The position numbers and the translations under genes were made by a program. Of a DNA stretch of 64,000 nucleotides, positions 18,421 through 26,917 are shown one piece after another. The stretch spans positions 73,161 to 137,160 of the forward strand of contig JAWLBX010000010.1 of NCBI GenBank assembly GCA_041687435.1, given 5' to 3'. Position 1 is the first letter of the stretch, and each line of letters starts with the position of its first letter. The stretch comes from JACKII01 sp041687435 (GTDB taxonomy: Bacteria; Pseudomonadota; Alphaproteobacteria; Bin95). Below the pieces are notes generated by a model that saw only the letters and a list, made by a program, of their open reading frames with translations, did no database searches and was not told the origin of the DNA.

Positions 18421-20046
18421 TCAGGCTGCCTCGCCGGCAAGCGCGGTATCGATCAGGGCGATAGTTTCCGCCATGCCATAGAGCGCAATGAACGAGCCCA
18501 TGCGCGGCCCCTGGCTTTGCCCCAGCAGGGTTTCATAGAGCGCGCGGAACCAGTCGCGCAGGTTCTCAAAGCCATGTTGCTTGCCGATCTCGTAGACGAT
18601 GTTCTGCAAGGCCGTTGCATCCGCATCCGCCGGGGCATGTACCAGCGCTTCCCGCAGATCGGCGAGCGCGGCCCGTTCCGTATCCGTCGGCGCGCGGTAC
18701 TGTTTCGTGGGTTTCACGAAGTCCTGATAATACCGCACCGCATAGCCCACCAGCCGGTCGAGCATCGGCGCCGTTTCCGGTGTTGCGTCCGGCCGGTAGC
18801 GGGAGATGAACCCCCACAGCACCGACTTGTCCTCCGCATTGGCGACGCTGGCGAGGTTCAGCAGAATGCCGAACGACAGATCAGCCTCCGGTGCGGGGGG
18901 ATTGCCATTATGGATGTGCCAGGCCGGGTTTTCCAGTTGCTGCGCGGCGTCCTGGGTTGGAAATTTCTCCAGCCAGGTGCGGTATTCGTCAACTGCCTTG
19001 GGAATCACGTCGAAATGGAGTTTCTTCGCGGCCCGTGGCTTTTGGAACATGAACTGGGACAGGCTTTCCGGCGGCGCATATTTCAGCCAATCCTCGACGG
19101 CTAGGCCGTTGCCGCGGGATTTGGAAATCTTCTCACCCCTGTCGTCTAGGAACAGTTCATAGGTGAAGCCTTCGGGCGGGCGGCCGCCCAGGATGCGGCA
19201 GATTTTGGACGACAGGTTGACCGAGTCGATCAGGTCCTTGCCGCTCATCTCATAATCGACTTCCAGCGCGTACCAGCGCATCGCCCAATCCGCCTTCCAT
19301 TGCAGCTTGCAATGGCCGCCGGTCACAGGAACCTCCACCAGCTTGCCGGTCTCCGTGTCGCGGTAGGTGACGGTGCCGGCGTCCTCATCACGCGCAACGA
19401 TGGGTTCCTGCAGCACAACGCCGGTGCGCGGGCAAATCGGCAGGAACGGGCTGTAGGTGGCCTGCCGCTCTGCGCCCAATGTCGGCAGGATCACATTGAT
19501 GACGGCGTCATAGTTCCGCAGCACCTGCAACAGGGCCTGGTCGAACCGTCCGGACTTGTAGCAGTCGGTCGCGCTCTGAAACGTATACTCGAAGCCGAAA
19601 CTGTCCAGAAAGGCACACAGGCGGGCATTGTTGTGATGGCCGAAGCTCTCGTGCGTTCCGAACGGGTCCGGCACCTGGGTCAGCGGCTTGCCAAGGTGCT
19701 GGGCCAGCATGTCCTTGTTCGGCACATTGTCCGGCACCTTGCGCAGGCCATCCATATCGTCGGAAAAGGCAAAGAGTTCGGTCGGAATGTCCGAGAGCTC
19801 CTGAAATGCTCGGCGCACCATGCTGGTGCGCGCCACCTCGCCGAACGTGCCGATATGGGGCAGACCGGATGGGCCATAGCCGGTCTCGAACAGGGCATAG
19901 CCCTTGGCCGGGACCGAATCGCCCAGGCGTTTGACCACCTTGCGCGCTTCCTCGAAAGGCCATGCGCGGGCGGTTGACGCGGCGGAACGACGGTCCATCA
20001 TATCGGATGATCCTGTTAACATTGTGTTGAGTGGATGGGCGCTCAT
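18421..20046 (-). CDS. lysK: Lysyl-tRNA synthetase, class I
   Basis: Charges tRNA-Lys. The 541-residue enzyme is the archaeal-type class I form that replaces the class II enzyme in most alphaproteobacteria. HIGH-type motif GPSGLPHIGTFGE (about 60-72) and KMSKS-type motif EKISKSRGNG (about 305-314) are visible in the Rossmann core; a helical anticodon-binding region follows. The gene reads towards motB, but the 106-base gap leaves their cotranscription open. Confidence 0.97.
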   Translation of the reverse strand: MSAHPLNTMLTGSSDMMDRRSAASTARAWPFEEARKVVKRLGDSVPAKGYALFETGYGPSGLPHIGTFGEVARTSMVRRAFQELSDIPTELFAFSDDMDGLRKVPDNVPNKDMLAQHLGKPLTQVPDPFGTHESFGHHNNARLCAFLDSFGFEYTFQSATDCYKSGRFDQALLQVLRNYDAVINVILPTLGAERQATYSPFLPICPRTGVVLQEPIVARDEDAGTVTYRDTETGKLVEVPVTGGHCKLQWKADWAMRWYALEVDYEMSGKDLIDSVNLSSKICRILGGRPPEGFTYELFLDDRGEKISKSRGNGLAVEDWLKYAPPESLSQFMFQKPRAAKKLHFDVIPKAVDEYRTWLEKFPTQDAAQQLENPAWHIHNGNPPAPEADLSFGILLNLASVANAEDKSVLWGFISRYRPDATPETAPMLDRLVGYAVRYYQDFVKPTKQYRAPTDTERAALADLREALVHAPADADATALQNIVYEIGKQHGFENLRDWFRALYETLLGQSQGPRMGSFIALYGMAETIALIDTALAGEAA

Positions 20047-20246
20047 ACGTAGAAACCTGCGGGCTACTGGTCAATCGACCCTGTGCAATGTCGTAACTGT
20101 GCGGCTATTTAACTGTACCGGCATCATTGAGGTGACGGCCACCGCAGTGTAGACAATCCTGCCTTGCCGGCGGTCGTGGTGATACACGGCAGTAAGGGTG
20201 AGCCGGAAAGAAAGAGCTGGCGGCGCCCGGCATGGAGGTGTGTTGC

Positions 20247-21080
20247 ATGAGCCTGTTCGATCAGATTCAGCCCTATGCTAGGCGCGCATTCGTCAAGCTC
20301 AAGCCGTCTATCCAACTGGTGACGGTGCCGAAGCATCGCCCCGAAGAGAAAACCATCACGTTCTTGACTGGTTTTCCGCGGTCCGGCACCAACATGGTGC
20401 TGGATGTATTCGAGTGGAGCGGCAAGACTGAAGTTTTCCGCGAGTCTGATGCCCGGATCAACGATAATTTCCTGCTAAAGGATAACGCCACCGTCGCCAC
20501 CCGGGTGAAAGCATCGCCCGCCCGGAATGTGATGGTCAAGGCATTGCAGGACAGCCACCGGCTGACCGAACTGATGGGGCTGTTTCCCGGCAGCGGCGTC
20601 ATCTGGATGTACCGTCATTACGATGACAGCGTGAACTCGATCATGGAGTTGTGGCCGGGCCACCGCAACGGCATCGACGATATTGTCTCTGGCGGGCCGG
20701 ATGCCGCCGGCTGGCGGGGCGCGAACATGACGGATGAGACGCTGGCAGAATTGCGGGCGGAGTATGAACCGGAATGGAACGATGCCACCTGCAATGCTTG
20801 GTTCTGGTATCTGCGCCAGCAACTCTTCTACGACCAAGCGTTCGATGCGAACGACCGGGCCATCCTGGTGCGGTACGAGTCCCTGGTGACCGATCCGCTG
20901 CGGGTGATCCAACCGCTGGCAAGCCTGGTTGGCGTGCCGATGACCTCGCTCATGGCGTCGGTTCCGCATGCGCGATCGGTGCGGAAAAAGCCCGCGCCGG
21001 ATATCGTGCCGAAGGTTCGCGAGCGCTGCGACGCGCTGCTGAGCCGGCTGGATGCCACCTGGGAAGCGCAGGGGATTTAG
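20247..21080 (+). CDS. Sulfotransferase family protein
   Basis: A 277-residue cytoplasmic protein expected to transfer sulfate from PAPS to a hydroxyl or amine. The 5'-phosphosulfate loop is GFPRSGTNMVLD (about residues 35-46), and a later YRHYDDSVNSI fits the 3'-phosphate region. GGAGG seven bases before ATG 20247 fixes the start; an upstream in-frame ATG lies inside that ribosome site. Acceptor unknown; a sulfated glycolipid or surface sugar is possible. It is monocistronic. Confidence 0.75.
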   Translation: MSLFDQIQPYARRAFVKLKPSIQLVTVPKHRPEEKTITFLTGFPRSGTNMVLDVFEWSGKTEVFRESDARINDNFLLKDNATVATRVKASPARNVMVKALQDSHRLTELMGLFPGSGVIWMYRHYDDSVNSIMELWPGHRNGIDDIVSGGPDAAGWRGANMTDETLAELRAEYEPEWNDATCNAWFWYLRQQLFYDQAFDANDRAILVRYESLVTDPLRVIQPLASLVGVPMTSLMASVPHARSVRKKPAPDIVPKVRERCDALLSRLDATWEAQGI

Positions 21081-21173
21081 GGCTGCGGACAGCTGGCCGT
21101 TGCATCGCCTGGCTGCATCGCGGCACTGTGCCGGAATGATCTGCGTTTTGTTCCCCTGCTGCCGTTGGCAGAC

Positions 21174-23945
21174 ATGACCGGCGAGCCTTCCCCCTTGAAC
21201 GGCGGCGAGGCTGTAAGCCTGGACTCGCTGCCAGTGCTGGTTTGCGGCGTGCGCAGTGCTGTCTGGCTGGCACCGGATGGCGAGCCGGAAACCCTGACCC
21301 CGCCCCAGGCACAGGCTCGCTCTGCAGCCATGCCACCGCTGGTGTGTCACCGGGGCACCGTCGCGCAAAGGCTGCGGCAGGGGGAAGTGCGCAGTTATGA
21401 CGTGCTGGAACTGTATGCCTTCGCCCGCCCGGCGCATGCCTGCCTGCCGACCCCGTCGGGGTTGGCGGAGGCACTGGGCATGCCGAAGCCCCGTTCGCTG
21501 GCAGATGAGGCGCTGACGCTGCGCGATGCGGCCGCAAACCTGTTGCAGGCCATTGCCGCCGACACCGACCCCACATTGGCGCCGCTGGCCTGGCAGATGG
21601 CGCGGGGCGGCTGGATCTGGGGGGCGCTGGTGCTGGCCCGCACCGGCCGCCCGCCCGGCAACCTCTCCGGCCGCGCGCGCCACGCCATGCAGGCCTGGGA
21701 GCGGCGGCCGCTGTGGGAGGAGCGCGGGCCGGACAGCCCGCCGGGGACCGAGCCGATCGACCCCGCCGATTCCCGCCGCCGCCTGACCGAACTGCTGGGG
21801 CCGGATTCGGAGCAGCGGCCAAGCCAGGCGGACTATGCCGACGCGGTGACGGCGGCGTTCCAGCCGCGCGATCACGAGGATCAGCCCAACCTTGTGCTGG
21901 CGGAGGCCGGCACCGGCATTGGCAAGACACTAGGCTATCTGGCGCCGGCAAGTCTGTGGGCGGAGATCAACGGCGCGCCGGTCTGGGTCTCGACCTATAC
22001 CCGCAACCTGCAACAGCAGATCGACCGCGAACTCGACCGGCTGTTCCCGCTGCCCGCCGACAAGCGCGCGCGGGTGGTGGTGCGCAAGGGGCGGGAGAAC
22101 TATCTCTGCCTGCTGAATTACGAGGAGGCGACCGGCACCCTGTTCGCACAAGGGCCGGATGCCGTCGGCCTCGGCCTGATGGCGCGCTGGATCGGCGCGA
22201 CACGCGACGGCGACATGGTCGGCGGCGACCTGCCGGCTTGGCTGATCGACCTGGCCGGTCCGCGCCTGACCCTCGGCCTGGCGGACCGGCGTGGCGAGTG
22301 CATCTATGCCGCCTGCACCCATTACCGCCGCTGCTTCATCGAGGCGAGCGTGCGCGCAGCCCGCAGGGCCGATATCGTCATCGCCAATCATGCGCTGGTT
22401 ATGGCGCAGGCGGCATTGGGTGGCATCGACGATGGCTTCCTGCCGACCCGCTATGTGTTCGACGAGGGCCATCATGTTTTCGATGCTGCCGACAGCGCTT
22501 TCGCCGCCGAATTGACCGGGCGGGAGGCGAGCGAGCTTCGGCGCTGGCTGCTGGGGGCGGAGGGAGCCAGCAGCCGTGCCCGGGGCCTGAGGCGACGCAT
22601 GGAGGATTTGCTGCCGGGGGAACAACAGGCGGCGGAGTTGCTGGATGGCGTGCTGCAGGCCAGCCGCTCCCTGCCAGGTGATGGATGGCTACAGCGCCTG
22701 ATCGACGATTTGCCGCAAGGGCCGGCAGAGGCGTTTCTGGCCAAGGTGCGGCAGCAGGTGCGGGCGCGCGCGCCCAGTACAGACGGCCCGTTCAGCCTGG
22801 AATGCACCACCCGCCCGCCGGTCGACGACCTGTTGGAGACCGCGCGCGATTTGGCAAGCGCCCTGGAAAAAATCCGCGGGCCGTTGGCCAAGCTGCGCCA
22901 AATCCTGATGCATCGGCTGGACGACGAAGCCGACGACCTCGACACGGCAACGCGCCAGCGGATCGAGAGCATTGCCCGAACCCTCACCCGCCGCGGCGAG
23001 CACCAGGTCGCCGCGTGGGCGGACATGCTCACCTCGCTGCAGGAAGAGCCCATGGAACAATACGTCGATTGGTTTCAGTTGGATCGCGTTGCAGGGCAGG
23101 AGCGCGATGTCGGCATGCACCGGCATTGGCTCGATCCGTCGATCCCGTTTGCCAAGGCGGTGATCGAGTCGGCGCACGGTGCCGTCATCACCTCTGCCAC
23201 GCTGCGCGATTCCAGTGGCAACCCGGAGACCGATTGGCTGGGCGCCGAGGCCAGGGTGGGGGCGCCGCACTTGGCACTGCATCCGATCCGCGCCGCCATG
23301 GCCTCGCCCTTCGACTATGCGGAAAACACACGGGTTCTGCTGGTCAACGACGTGCGCAAGACCGATGCCGCTCAGGTGGCAGCGGCTTATCGGGTGCTGT
23401 TTCAGGCTGCCCGGGGCGGTGGCCTTGGCATCTTTACGGCGATCCACCGGCTGCGCGCCGTCTATCAGCGCCTGGCCGGGCCGCTGGAAGCGGCGGGAAT
23501 CGCGCTACACGCCCAGCACGTCGACAAGCTGGATACGGCCAGTCTGGTGGATATTTTCCGGGCCGATCCGGATTCCTGCCTGTTGGGGACCGATGCTATC
23601 CGCGACGGGGTGGATGTGCCGGGCCGCTCGCTGCGCCTGATCGTGTTCGACCGTCTGCCCTGGCCACGCCCGGACATTCTGCACAAGGCCCGGCGCAAGG
23701 CGTTTGGCGGGCCGCGCCATGACGACATGGTTGCGCGCCTGCGGTTGCGTCAGGCATTCGGGCGGCTGATCCGGCGGGAAGGCGATGCCGGCGTGTTCGT
23801 GCTGCTGGATTCCGCGCTGCCATCCCGGCTTGCCACCGCGTTTCCGCACGGGGTGACGGTCAGCCGGGTTGGGCTGGCGGAGGCTGCGCAGACGGTTGAG
23901 CAGTTTCTGGCCGCAAAAGGGGTGATTCCGCCCGCGTCGGGTTGA
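21174..23945 (+). CDS. DinG/XPD-like iron-sulfur DNA helicase
   Basis: A 923-residue superfamily 2 helicase. Walker A AEAGTGIGKTL is near residue 245, Walker B is VFDEGHHVFD, and the final helicase motif QAFGRLIRREGD is near 865. Four cysteines at about 312, 376, 381 and 387 have the spacing of the XPD/DinG 4Fe-4S cluster. About 200 residues precede the helicase core and do not show exonuclease motifs. It probably unwinds damaged or structured DNA or R-loops. A TTG at 21165 is an alternative start, three codons earlier. Confidence 0.9.
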   Translation: MTGEPSPLNGGEAVSLDSLPVLVCGVRSAVWLAPDGEPETLTPPQAQARSAAMPPLVCHRGTVAQRLRQGEVRSYDVLELYAFARPAHACLPTPSGLAEALGMPKPRSLADEALTLRDAAANLLQAIAADTDPTLAPLAWQMARGGWIWGALVLARTGRPPGNLSGRARHAMQAWERRPLWEERGPDSPPGTEPIDPADSRRRLTELLGPDSEQRPSQADYADAVTAAFQPRDHEDQPNLVLAEAGTGIGKTLGYLAPASLWAEINGAPVWVSTYTRNLQQQIDRELDRLFPLPADKRARVVVRKGRENYLCLLNYEEATGTLFAQGPDAVGLGLMARWIGATRDGDMVGGDLPAWLIDLAGPRLTLGLADRRGECIYAACTHYRRCFIEASVRAARRADIVIANHALVMAQAALGGIDDGFLPTRYVFDEGHHVFDAADSAFAAELTGREASELRRWLLGAEGASSRARGLRRRMEDLLPGEQQAAELLDGVLQASRSLPGDGWLQRLIDDLPQGPAEAFLAKVRQQVRARAPSTDGPFSLECTTRPPVDDLLETARDLASALEKIRGPLAKLRQILMHRLDDEADDLDTATRQRIESIARTLTRRGEHQVAAWADMLTSLQEEPMEQYVDWFQLDRVAGQERDVGMHRHWLDPSIPFAKAVIESAHGAVITSATLRDSSGNPETDWLGAEARVGAPHLALHPIRAAMASPFDYAENTRVLLVNDVRKTDAAQVAAAYRVLFQAARGGGLGIFTAIHRLRAVYQRLAGPLEAAGIALHAQHVDKLDTASLVDIFRADPDSCLLGTDAIRDGVDVPGRSLRLIVFDRLPWPRPDILHKARRKAFGGPRHDDMVARLRLRQAFGRLIRREGDAGVFVLLDSALPSRLATAFPHGVTVSRVGLAEAAQTVEQFLAAKGVIPPASG

Positions 23946-23967
23946 CCTTTGGCACGGGCGCGTTTTT

Positions 23968-24435
23968 ATGCCATCCACTGCGCAGCGATACCCCAGAAAG
24001 AAGGCGACTGCCACTGTGTCCGAGGAATCCGTCATCAACCATCACACGGCGCTGATCTACGTCATGGTTCTCGTCTCCGCATCGGACGGCAACATGACGG
24101 ATGCGGAACTTTCGCAGATCGGCAATATCGTAACGCATTTGCCGATTTTCGGGGATTTCGATCCAGAGAATCTGGCAACCCTGGCCGCATCCTGCACGGA
24201 CCTGCTGCAGGAGGACGACGGCCTAGACACTGCGTTGGAACTGGTGAACGAGGCCCTGCCAGAGAAGTTGCGCGAAACCGCCTATGCGCTGGCCTGCGAC
24301 GTAGCGGCGGCGGACGGCGAAATCCAGCAGGAGGAACTGCGCCTACTCGAAATCATACGTCACCATCTGCGCGTTGGCCGACTGCCGGCGGCGGCAATCG
24401 AGCGCGGCGCGAGAGCGCGGCACGCCGTTCTCTGA
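23968..24435 (+). CDS. TerB-like tellurite resistance domain protein
   Basis: An acidic, helical protein; the region ASDGNMTDAEL...AAADGEIQQEEL shows the two repeated Asp-Gly-Glu helical motifs of the TerB/DjlA-N fold. TerB-like proteins sense or handle membrane stress; a specific role here is unknown. The frame starts at ATG 23968 (155 residues), but no ribosome site is seen there. GTG 24016 follows GAAGG and would give 139 residues starting just before the domain, so it may be the true start. Confidence 0.75.
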   Translation: MPSTAQRYPRKKATATVSEESVINHHTALIYVMVLVSASDGNMTDAELSQIGNIVTHLPIFGDFDPENLATLAASCTDLLQEDDGLDTALELVNEALPEKLRETAYALACDVAAADGEIQQEELRLLEIIRHHLRVGRLPAAAIERGARARHAVL

Positions 24436-24473
24436 CCCGCAACCCCCGGCTTGCCGACACCCTGGCATTGCGC

Positions 24474-24501
24474 TTGGAATCGTCCTGCGTCCTGTTATAC
24501 T
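24474..24501 (+). promoter_or_regulatory. Probable sigma-70 promoter of dnaN-recF-gyrB
   Basis: TTGGAA and TATACT are separated by 16 bases and lie about 86 bases before the dnaN start. This matches a housekeeping -35/-10 pair and is the only clear one in the gap. Confidence 0.55.
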
Positions 24502-24586
24502 CTCGGTCCCTCCCCATCGGGGCGCGTGATCCTAGATGGAGTAGGTGCCCGCGAAACAGGCGCAACATGTTGGTATTGGTTCGGCG

Positions 24587-25705
24587 ATGAAAGTGACGAT
24601 CGAGCGCGCGGCTCTCCTCAAGGCCTTGGCCCATGCTCAGAGCGTGGTCGAGCGGCGCAATACCATCCCGATTCTGGCCAATGTGCGGCTGGCGGCGGAA
24701 GACGGCAAGCTGTCGCTCACCGCGACCGACATGGACCTGTCGATCGTCGAGGAAACGCCGGTGACGGTGGCTGCCAGCGGCGCGACCACCGCACCGGCGC
24801 ACATGCTCTACGACATCGCCCGCAAACTGCCGGAAGGCGCCCAGGTGGAGTTGGATTCGACCGCCAAGGAAGGGCAGTTGACCCTGCGGGCCGGACGATC
24901 CACCTTCGCGTTGGCGTCCCTGCCTGTGGAGGAGTTTCCGGTGCTCGCCGGCAGCGAAACCGGCCACACCTTCACCGTCGCCGCACGCGACCTGCGCAGC
25001 CTGATCGACCGGGCACGCTTTGCGATTTCCACGGAAGAAACCCGCTATTACCTGAACGGCATCTATCTGCACGAGGCGGAGAACGATGGCGTGGCGGTGC
25101 TGCGCGCCGTTGCTACGGATGGGCACCGGTTGGCGCGGGTGGAAATTCCGCTGCCGGATGGGGCTGCGGGCATGCCAGGCGTGATCGTGCCGCGCAAGAC
25201 CGTGGCCGAGGTGCGGAAGCTGCTGGACGATGCCAGCGAGGACGTACGCGTCAGCGTCAGCGAAACCAAGGTCCGCTTCAATCTGGGCCCTGTCGAACTG
25301 ACCTCGAAGCTGATCGACGGTACCTTCCCTGACTACCAGCGCGTCATTCCGCAGGGCAATGACAAGATGCTGACAGTGGATTGCCAGTCCTTCCGCGAGG
25401 CGGTGGACCGGGTTGCCACGATCTCCGTTGAGAAATCGCGGGCGGTGAAGCTGGCCATAGACGACAACACCATGACGCTATCCGCCTCCAATGCCGATTC
25501 CGGCTCCGCAAACGAGGAGTTGGAGGTGGCCTATGGCGAGGGCGCGATGGAAATCGGTTTCAATGCGCGCTACCTGCTGGATATCGCCCAGCAGATCGAG
25601 GGCGATACCGCCGAACTCGCCCTGGCCGACCCGGCCGCGCCGACTATTATCCGCGACAAGGCCGACGCCAGCGCGCTGTACGTGCTGATGCCGATGCGGG
25701 TCTAG
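24587..25705 (+). CDS. dnaN: DNA polymerase III sliding clamp (beta subunit)
   Basis: The ring-shaped processivity clamp. The 372-residue protein has three repeated clamp domains: N-terminal MKVTIERAALLKALAHAQSV, middle EETRYYLNGIYLH, and the end VLMPMRV, which is diagnostic of DnaN. The annotated start MKVTIE agrees with the family; the open frame extends 14 codons further without support. It is the first gene of dnaN-recF-gyrB. dnaA is not upstream, so the origin-type order dnaA-dnaN is split here. Confidence 0.98.
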   Translation: MKVTIERAALLKALAHAQSVVERRNTIPILANVRLAAEDGKLSLTATDMDLSIVEETPVTVAASGATTAPAHMLYDIARKLPEGAQVELDSTAKEGQLTLRAGRSTFALASLPVEEFPVLAGSETGHTFTVAARDLRSLIDRARFAISTEETRYYLNGIYLHEAENDGVAVLRAVATDGHRLARVEIPLPDGAAGMPGVIVPRKTVAEVRKLLDDASEDVRVSVSETKVRFNLGPVELTSKLIDGTFPDYQRVIPQGNDKMLTVDCQSFREAVDRVATISVEKSRAVKLAIDDNTMTLSASNADSGSANEELEVAYGEGAMEIGFNARYLLDIAQQIEGDTAELALADPAAPTIIRDKADASALYVLMPMRV

Positions 25706-25723
25706 GCAATCACGAGGGCCGAT

Positions 25724-26917
25724 GTGATGGCGCAAAGCGGCGGCGCCTTCGCCAACATTTCTCCGGCCGGTCAAACGGGCGCCGTTCGGCTGGCGTTGCG
25801 CCGCCTGACGCTGACACGGTTCCGCAACTATGCTGGCCTGAGTTTGGATTTGGATGGCCGGCCCGTGGTGCTGACCGGCGTCAACGGCGCCGGCAAGACC
25901 AATCTGCTGGAGGCAGTGTCTCTTTTGACGCCGGGCCGCGGTCTGCGCAATGCCCGGCTGGAGGATTTGCCGGCACACACCGCCACCGATGGCACTTGGG
26001 GCGTGGCGGCGCTGGTGGAAACGCCGGGCGGGCCGGTTGAAATCGGTACCGGGGCCGTATCGGGCGAGAGCCGCCGGCAGGTGCGGATCGACGGCAAGCA
26101 GGCGCGGGGCCAGACAGCGCTGGCACCGTACTGCTCGGCGGTCTGGCTGACGCCGCAGATGGACCGTCTGTTCCTGGATGGGGCAGAGGAGCGGCGGCGG
26201 TTTCTCGACCGGCTTGTGTTCGGCACAGACCCGGCGCATGCTGGGCGCCTAACGGCCTATCAGAACACCCGGCGCCAGCGCCAGCGCCTGCTGGGCGAGG
26301 GCGGCGACCGGGCTTGGCTGGATGCGCTGGAGCGCACGCTGGCGCAACGGGCGGTAGCCATCGCAGCCGGTCGCCTTGATCTGGCCCGAAGGCTCGACCG
26401 TGCGGCCGGGGAGGTGGACGAGGGGCCGTTTCCGGCACCGCGTGTTGCCATTGTCGGCGATGTCGAGCAATGGCTGGCGGAAAACCCCGCCCTCGCGGTC
26501 GAGGACCGGCTGGCTGAGGCTTGGAAGCATAACCGCGGCGGTGATGCGGCGACCGGTCAGACCTCCCTCGGGCCGCACCGCTCCGACATGGCGGTCTGGT
26601 ATGCCGGCCGGGATATGCCGGCGGCGCAATGTTCCACCGGGGAGCAGAAGGCGTTGCTGATCGGCCTCGTTCTGGCCTCGGCCCGTCTGACTGCGGCGGA
26701 GCGCGGTGCGCAGCCGCTGGTCCTGTTGGACGAGATCGCTGCCCATTTGGACCCCGGCCGCCGCGCGGCGCTCTACCGCCGCCTGCTGGACAGCGGCGCC
26801 CAAGTTTGGCTGACCGGCACGGAGCCAGCATTGTTCGAACCTTTGGGCGAATCTGTCCAATATTTCCATGTGGCCGACGGCCACCTTACGACCACCACAG
26901 GAGCCGCGCTGTCATGA
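25724..26917 (+). CDS. recF: DNA repair ATPase RecF
   Basis: Loads RecA at gaps with RecO and RecR. The 397-residue SMC/ABC-type ATPase shows Walker A GVNGAGKTNL (about 50-59), signature CSTGEQKALL (about 304-313) and Walker B PLVLLDEIAAHLD (about 330-342). The start is GTG 25724 or the ATG right after it. The TGA overlaps the gyrB ATG (ATGA). The N-terminus is about 20 residues longer than in short RecF proteins. Confidence 0.96.
   Translation: MMAQSGGAFANISPAGQTGAVRLALRRLTLTRFRNYAGLSLDLDGRPVVLTGVNGAGKTNLLEAVSLLTPGRGLRNARLEDLPAHTATDGTWGVAALVETPGGPVEIGTGAVSGESRRQVRIDGKQARGQTALAPYCSAVWLTPQMDRLFLDGAEERRRFLDRLVFGTDPAHAGRLTAYQNTRRQRQRLLGEGGDRAWLDALERTLAQRAVAIAAGRLDLARRLDRAAGEVDEGPFPAPRVAIVGDVEQWLAENPALAVEDRLAEAWKHNRGGDAATGQTSLGPHRSDMAVWYAGRDMPAAQCSTGEQKALLIGLVLASARLTAAERGAQPLVLLDEIAAHLDPGRRAALYRRLLDSGAQVWLTGTEPALFEPLGESVQYFHVADGHLTTTTGAALS

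Noticed and set aside
24545..25705. dnaN next to an origin of replication
   Set aside because: No dnaA gene and no cluster of DnaA boxes was recognised near dnaN, so an origin call is not supported.
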